Shown piece by piece: positions 49,903-59,402 of a stretch of DNA of 64,000 bases. The stretch covers positions 864,475-928,474 of the forward strand of contig CEFQ01000005.1 in NCBI GenBank assembly GCA_900068845.1. The letters run 5' to 3'. A program made the position numbers and the translations under genes. The notes under the pieces are model-generated. The model had not been told where the DNA came from and did not search any database. It saw only the letters and a program-made list of their open reading frames with translations. How positions within the stretch are numbered: position 1 is the first letter of the stretch; every line of letters starts with the position of its first letter. The stretch comes from Enterobacter ludwigii. Lineage in GTDB: Bacteria; Pseudomonadota; Gammaproteobacteria; Enterobacterales; Enterobacteriaceae.

Positions 49903-50456
49903 ACGCCCGCCTCCTTGTTGTATTTATCCCACAGCGGTTTCACTTCTTCGCGCCAGACGCGATCGTTCATGTCGCCAGCGTGGCGATAGCGAATAATGCC
50001 TTTGCCATCGATCAGGAAGGTTTCCGGGGCGCCGTAAACGCCGAGATCCAGACCGAGCATGCCGTTACCGTCATACAGGCTGAGCGCATATGGATTGCCC
50101 AGCGTGTTCAGCCAGGTCACGGCTTTGTTGCGATCGTCTTTATAATTCAGGCCAACCACACGAATGCCTTTTTCCGCCAGCGTGTTGAGATATTGATGCT
50201 CAGCGCGGCAGGTCGGGCACCATGTTGCCCAAACATTCAGCAGAATCGGCTTGCCGTCGGTCAGAACATGTTGATCGTAAATTTTGCCCGGCTGATCGAG
50301 CGCTTCAAGTTTAAACACCGGCACCGGCTTGCCGATCAGCGCCGACTCAAGACGCGTCGGATCATCGCCGTTGGCGTTGCGCGACAGCTGCCACATCAGC
50401 GCCACCGCTAATAACAGAAAAAGAACTAACGGGATAAACAGGATTTTTTTGTTCAT
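49899..50456 (-). CDS. ccmG: CcmG (DsbE), periplasmic thioredoxin-like reductase
   Basis: CcmG (185 aa) is the membrane-anchored thioredoxin of cytochrome c maturation. It has an N-terminal anchor (about 5-22) and a thioredoxin domain with the active site NVWATWCPTCRAEHQYL. The typical acidic GLNYKDDRNKAVTWL insert and GAPETFLIDGKGIIRYRHAG follow. It overlaps ccmF and ccmH by 4 bp each, consistent with tight translational coupling. Confidence 0.97.
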   Translation of the reverse strand: MNKKILFIPLVLFLLLAVALMWQLSRNANGDDPTRLESALIGKPVPVFKLEALDQPGKIYDQHVLTDGKPILLNVWATWCPTCRAEHQYLNTLAEKGIRVVGLNYKDDRNKAVTWLNTLGNPYALSLYDGNGMLGLDLGVYGAPETFLIDGKGIIRYRHAGDMNDRVWREEVKPLWDKYNKEAGV

Positions 50457-52411
50457 GCCAGCTCCTCGCGCTCTTCTTTTTTACGTGAGCGATAGCGCGG
50501 ATCGAACAGGCAGAATAAACCGCCCACCGCCATAAACACGCCTCCGTACCAGATCCAGCGCACAAACGGTTTGTAGTAAATACGCACCGCCCAGGAACCA
50601 TCATCCAGCTCTTCACCGAGTGCCGCATAAAGATCGCGGGTGAAACCGCCGCTAATCGCTGCTTCCGTCATCATGGTGCGCGCTGCTGCATAGAAGCGTT
50701 TCTCCGCCTGCATCACCGCTTCCAGTTTGCCGTCACGCGTCACTTCGATTACCGCCACGCCGCCACTGTAGTTCGGCCCTTGCAGGTTACGTACGCCATG
50801 GAAAGTGAAATGATAATTGTGGATATCGACGCTATCGCCCGCCTTCATACGGACATCACGCTCAACGCTATATTGGGTACTAAAGGCGATCCCGACAACG
50901 GTCACCGCCACGCCAAGATGGCCCAGCACCATGCCCCAATGGCTGCGCGAAAGATGACGTAAACCTTTGAAGAAGGAGTGACGATGGGTGGCGCGCTCGT
51001 GCAGTTCCATCAGCGTCAGCATGATTACCCAAATCGACATCAGCAGGCCGATTACCGTCATGGCCTCAATACGATCCTGCAGCACCCACGGTAGCGCGAT
51101 TGACAGAATCAGCGTCACCAGCAGGCCAACACCAAGGCGTTTCCACAGCTTTTGCGGCTGATCGCGACGCCAGCGCACCAGCGGGCCAATGCCGAGCATC
51201 AGCGCGAACGGTGCCATCAGCCAGGTAAACATAGTATTAAAGAAGGGTTCACCCACCGAGATGCTGCCGAGACCCAGCTGTTTATGCACCAGCGGCAGCA
51301 GCGTACCGAGCAATACCACCAGCATCGCGGCAATCAGCAGCACGTTATTACCCAGCAGGAAGGATTCGCGTGACCAGGCTTCGCTCTGCACGCGACTGCG
51401 CACCTGGCCGCCTTTCAGCGCATACAGCAGCAGTGAACTGCCAATCACAATCACCAGGAAAGCGAGAATGAACATACCGCGCGCCGGATCGGACGCGAAC
51501 GAGTGTACTGAAACCAGCACGCCGGAGCGCACGAGGAAGGTGCCAAGCAGACTTAACGAGAACGCGGTAATCGCCAGCAATACTGTCCACGACTTAAAGC
51601 TGCCGCGCTTTTCCGTCACCGCCAGCGAGTGCATCAGCGCCGTGCCAGCCAGCCACGGCATAAAGGAGGCGTTTTCGACCGGATCCCAGAACCACCAGCC
51701 GCCCCAGCCGAGCTCGTAATACGCCCACGCCGAACCGAGCACAATCCCGATAGTCAGGAACACCCACGCGGCGGCGGTCCAGGGACGTGACCAGCGCGCC
51801 CATGCGGTATCCAGACGTCCGGCCATCAGCGAGGCAATGGCAAACGCAAACGCCACCGAGAAGCCAACGTAACCCATGTATAACAGCGGCGGATGGAAGA
51901 TCAGACCGATATCCTGCAGCATTGGGTTCAGGTCACGCCCGTCAATCGGGAAGTTTGGCAAGGTGCGTGTAAACGGGTTCGAGGTGAGGATGATAAACAG
52001 CAGGAAGCCGAGGTTAATCATGCCCATCACCGCCAGCACGCGCGCCAGCGCATCCTGCGGCATTCCGCGACTGAAGATCGCCACCGCTAACGTCCAGGTG
52101 CTGAGCAGCAGCACCCACAACAGCAGTGAACCTTCGTGCGCGCCCCAGGTGGCCGCGACACGATAGTAAACTGGCAGCAAGGTGTTGGAGTTGGTCGCGA
52201 CATAGCCGACGGTGAAATCATTCACCACAAAGGCGTGTACCAACACCAGGAAAGAGGCGGCGACACAGACAAACATGCCCCACGTCAGTGGACGCGCCAT
52301 CGCCATCAAACGCGCATCCTGACGTGCCGCGCCCCACAGCGGATAAACACTCAACAGTAGCGCCAATCCCAGCGCCAGACACAGCAAGAAGCTACCAATT
52401 TCCGGCATCAT
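50453..52411 (-). CDS. ccmF: CcmF, haem lyase subunit
   Basis: CcmF (652 aa) is the large polytopic membrane component of the cytochrome c haem ligase. It has many transmembrane helices and the haem-handling WWD domain [20 protein letters not shown]. Conserved histidine-containing loops [17 protein letters not shown] and [13 protein letters not shown] are also present. It overlaps ccmE and ccmG by 4 bp each. Length is within the family range. Confidence 0.97.
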   Translation of the reverse strand: MMPEIGSFLLCLALGLALLLSVYPLWGAARQDARLMAMARPLTWGMFVCVAASFLVLVHAFVVNDFTVGYVATNSNTLLPVYYRVAATWGAHEGSLLLWVLLLSTWTLAVAIFSRGMPQDALARVLAVMGMINLGFLLFIILTSNPFTRTLPNFPIDGRDLNPMLQDIGLIFHPPLLYMGYVGFSVAFAFAIASLMAGRLDTAWARWSRPWTAAAWVFLTIGIVLGSAWAYYELGWGGWWFWDPVENASFMPWLAGTALMHSLAVTEKRGSFKSWTVLLAITAFSLSLLGTFLVRSGVLVSVHSFASDPARGMFILAFLVIVIGSSLLLYALKGGQVRSRVQSEAWSRESFLLGNNVLLIAAMLVVLLGTLLPLVHKQLGLGSISVGEPFFNTMFTWLMAPFALMLGIGPLVRWRRDQPQKLWKRLGVGLLVTLILSIALPWVLQDRIEAMTVIGLLMSIWVIMLTLMELHERATHRHSFFKGLRHLSRSHWGMVLGHLGVAVTVVGIAFSTQYSVERDVRMKAGDSVDIHNYHFTFHGVRNLQGPNYSGGVAVIEVTRDGKLEAVMQAEKRFYAAARTMMTEAAISGGFTRDLYAALGEELDDGSWAVRIYYKPFVRWIWYGGVFMAVGGLFCLFDPRYRSRKKEEREELA

Positions 52412-52893
52412 GATTGCGCACCTGACGGCTGATAAGCGGACGTTGGTCCTGTGTGATTCTTCTTCATCGCATCTTCAATTTCAGGTGGCGTATATTTTTC
52501 ATCGTGCTTCGCCAGCACTTCTTTGGCGTTCACCAGATTGCCTTCCTCCAGCACGCCTTGCGCGACGACGCCCTGCCCTTCACGGAACAGGTCTGGCAGA
52601 ATACCTTCGTAGGTGACACTGACCACGCCGTTGGCGTCATACAGTTTGAAAGAAACGGCGAGGGTTTTCGGATCGCGCTTGACGCTGCCCGGCATCACCA
52701 TGCCGCCAATGCGCAAGCGCTGGCCCGGCTCAGGCTTCTGATGATCTTCGCCCTTGCCGTTCAAAATTTCACTTGGGGTATAAAACAGGTCGATGTTGGA
52801 ACGCAGCGCGTACATCACCAGCGCGGTCGCCAGGCCAAGCCCGATCAACACCGCGACCGCCACATACAGACGGTTACGACGACGGATATTCAC
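52408..52893 (-). CDS. ccmE: CcmE, haem chaperone
   Basis: CcmE (161 aa) carries haem covalently from CcmC to CcmF. It has an N-terminal membrane anchor (about 8-28) and an OB-fold periplasmic domain. The haem-binding His is in [13 protein letters not shown], followed by the flexible tail with the conserved Tyr. Overlaps of 4 bp with ccmD and ccmF place it inside the operon. Confidence 0.97.
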   Translation of the reverse strand: MNIRRRNRLYVAVAVLIGLGLATALVMYALRSNIDLFYTPSEILNGKGEDHQKPEPGQRLRIGGMVMPGSVKRDPKTLAVSFKLYDANGVVSVTYEGILPDLFREGQGVVAQGVLEEGNLVNAKEVLAKHDEKYTPPEIEDAMKKNHTGPTSAYQPSGAQS

Positions 52894-53123
52894 ACGGATT
52901 CTCCCGCTGCTTCACTGGCAGCTTTTTTCGATTTAGCCGCGCGAATACGGCTCTCTCTCGACTGACGCTGACGAATTTCCGCCAGCAGACGGCGGCGGAA
53001 CAGCACAGTGTGCAGCACCAGACCCAATAAGGGGATCAACGTGAGGATGACGGCGAGCCAGACGTAAAAGGCATAGCCGCCCATGGCGAAGAAATCGCTC
53101 CACGATGCAAAGGCTGGCGTCAT
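52890..53123 (-). CDS. ccmD: CcmD, small membrane component of the CcmABC haem exporter complex
   Basis: CcmD (77 aa) is a small inner-membrane protein that releases haem-loaded CcmE from CcmABC. It has one transmembrane helix (about 17-39) and a positively charged cytoplasmic tail ([19 protein letters not shown]). [19 protein letters not shown] is typical. It overlaps ccmC and ccmE by 4 bp. Confidence 0.95.
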   Translation of the reverse strand: MTPAFASWSDFFAMGGYAFYVWLAVILTLIPLLGLVLHTVLFRRRLLAEIRQRQSRESRIRAAKSKKAASEAAGESV

Positions 53124-53875
53124 GATTTGCGTCCTCCCTGTGCAACATCAATCGCCCACGGACGATGGCGCTCGGTAAACAGAATCAGGTTACGCAAACG
53201 CATTAAGGTCAGCGCGCCGAACACCAGCAAGTAGCCGAGAATCGACCAGCGCAGCGGTGTGCGCATGCTCGGATCAATGGCCTGTTGCAGAATACCTGAT
53301 GAACCCTGATGCAGCGTGTTCCACCACTGCACCGAGAAGTGAATGATCGGCAGATTGACTACGCCCACCAGAATCAAAATCCCGGCAGCGCGACCGGCAG
53401 TGCGGCGATCGTCAAAGGAGTGATAGAGGGCGATAACGCCCATATAAAGGAACAGCAACACCAACTCCGATGTCAGGCGCGCATCCCAGATCCACCAGGT
53501 CCCCCACATTGGTTTGCCCCAGGCCGAACCGGTGATCAGCGCGATAAAAGTGAACACCGCGCCAATAGGCGCCATCGCGGCTGAAACCAGATCGGCCATC
53601 TTCATCTGCCACACCAGACCGATAAACGCGGCAATCGCCATTGATGCATATACACCCATTGACCACATCGCCGCAGGCACGTGAATGTACATAATTCGGA
53701 AGCTGTTGCCCTGCTGATAATCCGCCGGTGCAAAGCCGAAGCCCCACACCCAACCAAGTAACAGCGTGCCAACGCCCAGCACCGCGAACCAGGGAATCAC
53801 GCGCCCGCATAGCTGGTAAAGCCGTTCAGGCTTTGCCCACTGGTGTAACCATTTCCACATTTTTGCATCGCTCAC
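53120..53875 (-). CDS. ccmC: CcmC, haem handling protein
   Basis: CcmC (251 aa) is a six-helix membrane protein that loads haem onto CcmE. It has the WWD motif WGTWWIWDARLTSELVLLFL and the flanking histidines in IMYIHVPAAMWSMGVY and LPIIHFSVQWWNTLHQ. It lies 43 bp after ccmB and overlaps ccmD by 4 bp. Confidence 0.97.
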   Translation of the reverse strand: MSDAKMWKWLHQWAKPERLYQLCGRVIPWFAVLGVGTLLLGWVWGFGFAPADYQQGNSFRIMYIHVPAAMWSMGVYASMAIAAFIGLVWQMKMADLVSAAMAPIGAVFTFIALITGSAWGKPMWGTWWIWDARLTSELVLLFLYMGVIALYHSFDDRRTAGRAAGILILVGVVNLPIIHFSVQWWNTLHQGSSGILQQAIDPSMRTPLRWSILGYLLVFGALTLMRLRNLILFTERHRPWAIDVAQGGRKS

Positions 53876-53918
53876 AATAAACAGAATTCAGGTTTCGGCC
53901 GCTCTGGGGCGACACGAA

Positions 53919-54578
53919 TTAATGCAGACTGATACGCAAGGCTGCAGCCGTCGCAAACGGCGACAGCGTTGCGCTTACGGCCAGCATCGCGCCAAGAATC
54001 GCCAGATAACCACCGATCGGCAATCCCATCCCGGCGGCATCAATCGCCGCGCTGGCGAATATCAACACCGGTATCGACAACGGCAACACCAGCAAACTCA
54101 GTAATACGCCGCCGCGCCGCAGCCCAACGGTCAATCCAGTCCCAATCGCGCCGAGAAAACTCAGCGTTGGTGTGCCCAGCAGAAGCGTCAATGCCATCGC
54201 GCGCCAGCCGGCAAAATCCAGCGACAACAACAAGGCCGCCAGCGGCGACAATAAAATCAGCGGCAGCCCGGTAATCAGCCAGTGCGCAATCACTTTACCC
54301 AGCACGGTGACCGGCAGCGGCGTTGGCAACAGAAGTAGTTGCTCAAGCGAACCATCAAGAAAATCGTCACGAAACAGCCGTTCCAATGCCAGCAATGAGG
54401 CCAGCAACGCGGCAACCCACGCCACACCCGGCGCAATGCGCGCCAGCTGTTGCGGCTCCGGTCCGATACCTAACGGAAACAGCGTGATAACAATCAGGAA
54501 AAACCACAGCGGATTGATCACTTCCGCGCCGCTGCGAAAGGCAATTTTTAATTCACGCTGAATGACCCGGCCTAACAT
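53919..54578 (-). CDS. ccmB: CcmB, permease of the haem export complex
   Basis: CcmB (219 aa) is the membrane subunit partnering the CcmA ATPase. It has six hydrophobic segments, with NPLWFFLIVITLFPLGIGPE and GVLLSLLVLPLSIPVLIFAS close to E. coli CcmB (220 aa). The GTG three codons upstream is in frame, but the ATG at 54578 overlaps the ccmA stop by one base (TGATG) and matches the family start. Confidence 0.95.
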   Translation of the reverse strand: MLGRVIQRELKIAFRSGAEVINPLWFFLIVITLFPLGIGPEPQQLARIAPGVAWVAALLASLLALERLFRDDFLDGSLEQLLLLPTPLPVTVLGKVIAHWLITGLPLILLSPLAALLLSLDFAGWRAMALTLLLGTPTLSFLGAIGTGLTVGLRRGGVLLSLLVLPLSIPVLIFASAAIDAAGMGLPIGGYLAILGAMLAVSATLSPFATAAALRISLH

Positions 54579-55192
54579 CAAGCCCACTCCGAAGTAAGAC
54601 GAATTTTACGCACGCGTGAACGGTGGTCGGGCAGATCCTGATGCGTGGTCAAAATCACCGCTCCGCCGTTATCGGCATGCGCGGCAAATCGCGCCATTAA
54701 TTTTTCCACACCGCCTTTATCGATAGCGGTCAGGGGTTCATCGAGGATCCATACGGACGCCGGGCTGAGCCACAGTCGGGCTAATGCCACGCGGCGTTGT
54801 TGTCCCGCAGAGAGTTGCGCCACTGGCACCTCTTCAAAACCCAGCAGGTCTACCTGCTCAAGTGCAGCAAAAATCGCGTCTTCATTGCTGCTGCCGTGCC
54901 AGAAATGCAGATTCTCTAACGGCGAGAGTACGGATTTAACGCCCGGGTGATGGCCGAGATAGAGCAGGTTTTGTTGCCATATTTCGCGCTGGTGGCGAAG
55001 AGGTTGTGTTTGCCACAGCACGTCGCCCTCTTCCGCCCGGCTTAATCCCGCCAACAGGCGCAACAGCGAGGTTTTCCCGGCGCCGTTAGGCCCTTCAATC
55101 TGCACAATGTCACCCGGTTGCACACAGAAGCTCAACCCATGAAACAGAGTTCGCTCATCACGAACGCATGAGAGATTAATGACTTCGAGCAT
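54578..55192 (-). CDS. ccmA: CcmA, ATPase of the cytochrome c maturation ABC complex
   Basis: CcmA (204 aa) hydrolyses ATP to drive release of haem-loaded CcmE. It has Walker [15 protein letters not shown], the signature [15 protein letters not shown], Walker B SVWILDEP and the switch His in ILTTHQD. The frame extends 37 codons upstream but that sequence is non-conserved, so the ATG at 55192 ([20 protein letters not shown]) was chosen. No strong Shine-Dalgarno was seen. It heads the nine-gene operon; the promoter should lie in the gap to the divergent yfdC. Confidence 0.95.
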   Translation of the reverse strand: MLEVINLSCVRDERTLFHGLSFCVQPGDIVQIEGPNGAGKTSLLRLLAGLSRAEEGDVLWQTQPLRHQREIWQQNLLYLGHHPGVKSVLSPLENLHFWHGSSNEDAIFAALEQVDLLGFEEVPVAQLSAGQQRRVALARLWLSPASVWILDEPLTAIDKGGVEKLMARFAAHADNGGAVILTTHQDLPDHRSRVRKIRLTSEWA

Positions 55193-55435
55193 AGAAGGGA
55201 GAATCACAGCAATGAATGAGGCGGCGATAATACCACAATGAATCTGTGGGCCGAAGTCTGTGAGCCAGCCTGCACTTACCCCAAATGGGGTATTCGTGCG
55301 CATCAGATCAAGGAATCGCTCAAAAAACCATCTCAGTTAAAATTTCGTTACTCTTAATTTGAATCCTCGTAACAAATTGACCTTGCTAAAACCAGCTACG
55401 CTTATTACGCATTGGCATTATCACCAGAGGAAAAC
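55193..55435. promoter_or_regulatory. ccmA-yfdC divergent intergenic region
   Basis: This 243-bp stretch lies between the divergent ccmA and yfdC starts. It is moderately AT-rich near yfdC, where AGAGGA precedes the yfdC ATG. It must hold the promoters of both the ccm operon and yfdC, but no convincing hexamer pair or operator was resolved. Confidence 0.45.
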
Positions 55436-56356
55436 ATGAAACAATCACCATCGATTTCAAAGAGTGACAACGATGTAGAGAGTGATGAGAAGGATCAGGG
55501 CAAGGAGATCGAAGTTGATGAAGACGCCCTGCCCTCGCAGGCTGCGGCGATTCACGAGGAGATTCGTCACGACGGAGAAAAAGAGTTAGAGCGCGACGGT
55601 ATGGCGCTGCTTTGGTCAGCGGTTGCCGCCGGACTGTCGATGAGCGCATCGCTCATGGCGAAAGGCATTTTTCAGGTCCATCTGAAAGGCGTGCCGGGGG
55701 CGTTTTTACTGGAGAATTTGGGTTATACGTTTGGCTTTGTCATTGTGATTATGGCACGCCAGCAATTGTTTACTGAAAACACCGTCACCGCCGTTTTACC
55801 CGTGATGCACAAACCCACCGCCAGCAACTTTGCGCTGCTGTTGCGTTTATGGTGTGTGGTGCTGCTCGGCAATTTGATTGGGACTGCGCTAGGCGCATTA
55901 GCCTTCAATCATATGCCGATTTTCGACGATGCTACGCGTCAGGCGTTTACCGCCATCAGTGAAAAAGTGATGGTGAATTCACCGAGTGAAATGTTCGCTA
56001 ATGCGGTGATCTCCGGCTGGATTATCGCCACCATGGTATGGATGTTCCCGTATGCGGGCGCGGCGAAAATCGTGGTGATTGTGATGATGACCTGGCTGGT
56101 GGCGTTGGGCGATTTGGCACATATCGTGGTCGGTTCGGTCGAAGTGCTGTATCTGGTGTTTGCGGGTACGCTGCCGTGGTACGAATTCTTCTGGCCATTT
56201 GCTCTGCCTACGCTGCTGGGCAACATCACAGGCGGTACGCTGATTTTCGCCCTGATTAGCCATGCTCAGATCCGTAATGATATGAGTGAAGCGGCGAAAG
56301 CCAAAGCGCGGGCCGAGCAGAAGCGGAAAGAGAAGCTGAATCAAAAACAGCGCTGA
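55436..56356 (+). CDS. yfdC: YfdC, formate/nitrite transporter-family membrane protein
   Basis: YfdC (306 aa) is an FNT-family inner-membrane channel relative. A charged N-terminal cytoplasmic tail of about 60 residues (DVESDEKDQGKEIEVDEDAL) precedes six membrane segments. ASLMAKGIFQVHLKGVPGAF and ENLGYTFGFVIVIMARQQLF are almost identical to E. coli. Transport substrate is not established. A TTG eight codons earlier is in frame; ATG at 55436 has AGAGGAAAAC before it. It is followed by argW, as in E. coli. Confidence 0.95.
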   Translation: MKQSPSISKSDNDVESDEKDQGKEIEVDEDALPSQAAAIHEEIRHDGEKELERDGMALLWSAVAAGLSMSASLMAKGIFQVHLKGVPGAFLLENLGYTFGFVIVIMARQQLFTENTVTAVLPVMHKPTASNFALLLRLWCVVLLGNLIGTALGALAFNHMPIFDDATRQAFTAISEKVMVNSPSEMFANAVISGWIIATMVWMFPYAGAAKIVVIVMMTWLVALGDLAHIVVGSVEVLYLVFAGTLPWYEFFWPFALPTLLGNITGGTLIFALISHAQIRNDMSEAAKAKARAEQKRKEKLNQKQR

Positions 56357-56443
56357 GGTTGGTCTTAAATTGCTGATAGATTGAGCAAACAACCGCTGCA
56401 TAGTTAAAATCAGGCGCGCAGTGCGCTATACTGCGCGCCCGGC

Positions 56444-56518
56444 GTCTCCTTAGTTAAATGGATATAACGAGCCCCTCCTAAGGGCTAGTTGCAGGTTCGA
56501 TTCCTGCAGGGGACACCA
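56444..56518 (+). tRNA. argW: tRNA-Arg (anticodon CCT), prophage integration site
   Basis: The 75-base tRNA folds normally. Its acceptor arms GTCTCCT and AGGGGAC pair throughout with one G-T pair, the anticodon stem AGCCC/GGGCT encloses CTCCTAA with anticodon CCT at 56477-56479, and the T loop is TTCGATT. CCA is encoded. It differs at few positions from E. coli argW, a known attachment site for prophages, and an integrase gene starts 162 bp downstream. The prophage must regenerate the tRNA 3' end, so the att core lies within about 56490-56518. Confidence 0.97.
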
Positions 56519-56633
56519 TATAGCAGTTCGCAACCATCCTCCTACGTTCTTCAAAACCCCATCACACCAAGCATTCACCCAACCGACCGTTCGCATTCGT
56601 TCGCCATAGTTCGTTGACAGCCAGATGATAGCC

Positions 56634-56680
56634 TGGGTAAATTCTGGGTAAATCAATTTTACCCACCCGGATTTTACCCA
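56634..56680. promoter_or_regulatory. cluster of four inverted TGGGTAAA/TTTACCCA repeats before int
   Basis: TGGGTAAA occurs at 56634-56641 and 56645-56652. Its complement TTTACCCA occurs at 56658-56665 and 56673-56680, directly abutting the integrase ATG. The near-symmetric cluster suggests binding sites for the integrase itself (arm-type or autoregulatory) or for an excisionase. Confidence 0.55.
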
Positions 56681-57838
56681 ATGCTCACCATCAAGCAGAT
56701 TGACGCTGCAAAACCCAAAGATAAGCCTTACAGGGTTGCGGACGGAAATGGACTCTTCCTCTATGTGCCAGCTTCGGGAAAGAAGGTATGGCAGGTGCGC
56801 TATCAGTTCGACGGGAAAGAGAAAGTACACACGATCGGTAAATACCCGGAGATTGGTCCGGCGGATGCCAGGAGCATGGCGTTTGAACTAAAGCGAGATT
56901 TAGCTCTTGGCCTGAATCCGGCCGTGAAGAAAAAGCAGAAGGAAAAGAAGCCTGATTCGTTCGGTTCAATTTTCGAGGAGTGGTATAAGCACAAGAAGCA
57001 GGTGTGGTCTGAGAAGTACGCCAGTGAGCTCAGGCGCATGTTTGATGATGACATCCTTCCTTATATAGGAAAGTTGCAGATGGATGACATTGAGCCGATG
57101 GCTCTGCTGAAGGTGTTGCGGAGGTTCGAGGATCGGGGCGCGATGGAGCGAGCCAATAAAGCTCGCCGCCGTTGTGGAGAGGTTTTTCGCTACGCGGTCG
57201 TTACCGGCCGGTGCAAATATAATCCGGCGCCGGACCTGGCTGATGCGATGAAAGGCTATCGTAAGCAGAACTACCCGTTCCTGCCGGCCGACCAGATACC
57301 AGCATTTAACGCCGCTCTCGCCACATACTCCGGCAGCGTTATTTCCCGGGTCGCTACACAGATTCTTCAGTACACCGCCCTGCGCACGAAAGAGATGCGT
57401 AGCATGCAATGGACAGACGTCGATTTCGAGAACGACCTGATTAAGATCGCCGCGGATGTGATGAAGAACCGTAAGGCCCACGTGGTTCCAATGTCGAAAC
57501 AAGTTAAGGCGCTGCTGAAATTCCTGCAGCCGATCACTTCTAATTCTGCCTTCGTGTTCCCCGGACGAAATGACAAGGCCAAATCAATCAGCGACGCGGC
57601 CGTACTGCTGGTTATTCGGCAGATTGGTTATGAAGGCCTTGCCAGCGGGCATGGATTCCGTCACCAGTTCAGCACTATCCTTAATGAGCATGGCTGGCCG
57701 CATGATGCGATTGAGCGGCAACTGGCTCACGTTGATCGCAATAACATTCGCGGCATCTATAACCACGCTCAGTACCTGGAAAAACGCAGGGAGATGATGC
57801 AATGGTGGGCGGATTATCTGGAAGGTAACGGGGCGTAA
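56681..57838 (+). CDS. int: P4-type tyrosine integrase
   Basis: The 385-aa site-specific recombinase integrates the prophage at argW. The N-terminal DUF4102-type arm-binding domain (about 1-90) has YRVADGNGLFLYVPASGKK. A central core-binding domain spans about 95-185. The catalytic domain holds Arg235 (TALRTKEM), His324 and Arg327 (HGFRHQ), His350 (LAHVDRN) and nucleophile Tyr360 (RGIYNHAQY). All catalytic residues are intact, so it should be active. It reads away from the tRNA and abuts a convergent small ORF. Confidence 0.95.
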   Translation: MLTIKQIDAAKPKDKPYRVADGNGLFLYVPASGKKVWQVRYQFDGKEKVHTIGKYPEIGPADARSMAFELKRDLALGLNPAVKKKQKEKKPDSFGSIFEEWYKHKKQVWSEKYASELRRMFDDDILPYIGKLQMDDIEPMALLKVLRRFEDRGAMERANKARRRCGEVFRYAVVTGRCKYNPAPDLADAMKGYRKQNYPFLPADQIPAFNAALATYSGSVISRVATQILQYTALRTKEMRSMQWTDVDFENDLIKIAADVMKNRKAHVVPMSKQVKALLKFLQPITSNSAFVFPGRNDKAKSISDAAVLLVIRQIGYEGLASGHGFRHQFSTILNEHGWPHDAIERQLAHVDRNNIRGIYNHAQYLEKRREMMQWWADYLEGNGA

Positions 57839-57843
57839 GCCCC

Positions 57844-58086
57844 TTATATTGTCGGCCTGTCATCCTCATGCACGGTCGTGATTTCGTGCGTCACCACTCC
57901 CATCACACCTATGTCTTCCAGCAGGTCATCCATGTAAAAAGCGCCATCATCGGTAATGATGCGACGAGGCTGAATCATGATCATCGCCCACTCATACATG
58001 CCTGACATATCTATCAGCACGGTGTCACCGTTTACCGGGTAACGCTTCTTATCGACTATGCACCGGCGTCCATTCAGCTCCACCAT
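57844..58086 (-). CDS. small prophage protein with UmuD-tail-like sequence
   Basis: An 80-aa ORF follows umuC. It reads MVELNGRRCIVDKKRYP, then NGDTVLID, and ends near IGVMGVVTHEI, which resembles the C-terminal end of UmuD/LexA-type S24 peptidases (GDLLIVD ... VFGVVIHVV). The catalytic Ser-Met and the Lys of that fold are not visible, so it would be inactive if related. The frame is open upstream to an ATG at 58242 inside umuC, with a good Shine-Dalgarno (AAGGGG), giving a 132-aa alternative. The start and function are uncertain. It is convergent with int. Confidence 0.55.
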   Translation of the reverse strand: MVELNGRRCIVDKKRYPVNGDTVLIDMSGMYEWAMIMIQPRRIITDDGAFYMDDLLEDIGVMGVVTHEITTVHEDDRPTI

Positions 58087-58139
58087 GCAACAGGCATTGC
58101 TGGTAGAAAGAATGTGCTGCAGCGGCTGAAGCAGAAACG

Positions 58140-59402
58140 TTACTTCGCCACTGGCAGATCCGACAGTCTGGTTGTGTATGCCGGCGACAACATTTCTCGC
58201 TTCATCTCCCAGGATTTCTGGATACCCTGTCCTGCAAACCATAATTTCCCCTTCCCGCTCTGGTTGAGACCGTCAACAACGCGCATCAGTGATTCGCTGT
58301 TGGCCTGAGGCTTGAATTCGTCAAAGAGATTGAGCTGCGACACGCCTTGGCTGTAAAAGTCGCCCAGCATCACGCCTGCTTTCATATACCGGCACCCGTC
58401 ACGCCATATGTGGTCGAGTCCCTGCATGGCAACGCGGATGATGTCGCGCGTGTCATTTGTTGGAGTGCGCAGCTTTCCCATTGCTTGATTGCCGTAGAAC
58501 ACCTCACCTTCAGCGTGCGGGCTGGTCCTGACGAACACGGCTACCTGACTGCAATACTGGCGCTCTCTTCTCAGCTTCTCCGCGGCGCGTTCCGCATAGG
58601 AGCAAACTGCCTGCCGCATGTCTTCGTATTCGGTAATGCGTGAGCCGAACGATCGGGAGCAGACAATCTGCTGCTTGGTGGGCGCGAACTCTTCCAGCTC
58701 GAGGCATGGCTCGCCGCGCAGTTCCCGAACGGTGCGCTCCAGCACGACGTTGAAGTGCTTGCGGATGATGTATGTGCTCTGCTCCGACAGGTCTTTGGCG
58801 GTGATGATGCCCATCGCGTTCAGCTTCTTGCTTATGCGGCGGCCGACGCCCCAGACATCCTCTACCGGTACCAGCGCCATCAGCTTTTTCTGTCTCTCGA
58901 TGTTCGACAGGTCGACGACGCCGCCGGTCTGTTTCCACTTTTTAGCAGCGTGATTGGCAAGCTTGGCCAACGTCTTGGTCTGGGCAATGCCGACACCGAC
59001 GGTCAGATGCGTATCGCGCTTGATTCGCTCCCGCACCTCGCGTCCAAAATCTTCCAGCACCCGGCAATTTCGTACGCCGGTCAGGTCGAGAAATGCTTCG
59101 TCGATGGAATACACCTCCACCGATGGCGCCATCTGCTCCAGCGTTGTCATTACCCGGTTCGACATGTCGGCGTACAGCGCATAGTTGCTGCTGAACACGT
59201 GAATCTTGTGTCGGCGGATGTCATCCTTCAGCTTGAAATAAGGCGCTCCCATTGGGATTTTTAGCGCTTTCACTTCGGCGCTACGGGCAATGACACAGCC
59301 GTCATTATTGCTGAGCACCAGAACCGGTTTACCGCGCAGGTCAGGCCGAAACACTGTCTCGCAGCTGGCGTAAAATGAGTTCACGTCAACGAGGGCAAAC
59401 AT
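58140..59402 (-). CDS. umuC: prophage UmuC, Y-family DNA polymerase
   Basis: This 420-aa Y-family polymerase is the catalytic subunit type of DNA polymerase V (E. coli UmuC 422 aa), used for translesion synthesis in the SOS response. It starts MFALVDVNSFYASCETVF with the metal-binding Asp6, and has YSIDEAFLDLTGVRNC with Asp101/Glu102. LTVGVGIAQTKTLAKLANHA and VLERTVRELRGEPCLELEEF nearly match chromosomal UmuC. The ATG overlaps the stop of the preceding small gene by one base. No complete umuD lies beside it. A LexA box controls the operon. Confidence 0.95.
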   Translation of the reverse strand: MFALVDVNSFYASCETVFRPDLRGKPVLVLSNNDGCVIARSAEVKALKIPMGAPYFKLKDDIRRHKIHVFSSNYALYADMSNRVMTTLEQMAPSVEVYSIDEAFLDLTGVRNCRVLEDFGREVRERIKRDTHLTVGVGIAQTKTLAKLANHAAKKWKQTGGVVDLSNIERQKKLMALVPVEDVWGVGRRISKKLNAMGIITAKDLSEQSTYIIRKHFNVVLERTVRELRGEPCLELEEFAPTKQQIVCSRSFGSRITEYEDMRQAVCSYAERAAEKLRRERQYCSQVAVFVRTSPHAEGEVFYGNQAMGKLRTPTNDTRDIIRVAMQGLDHIWRDGCRYMKAGVMLGDFYSQGVSQLNLFDEFKPQANSESLMRVVDGLNQSGKGKLWFAGQGIQKSWEMKREMLSPAYTTRLSDLPVAK

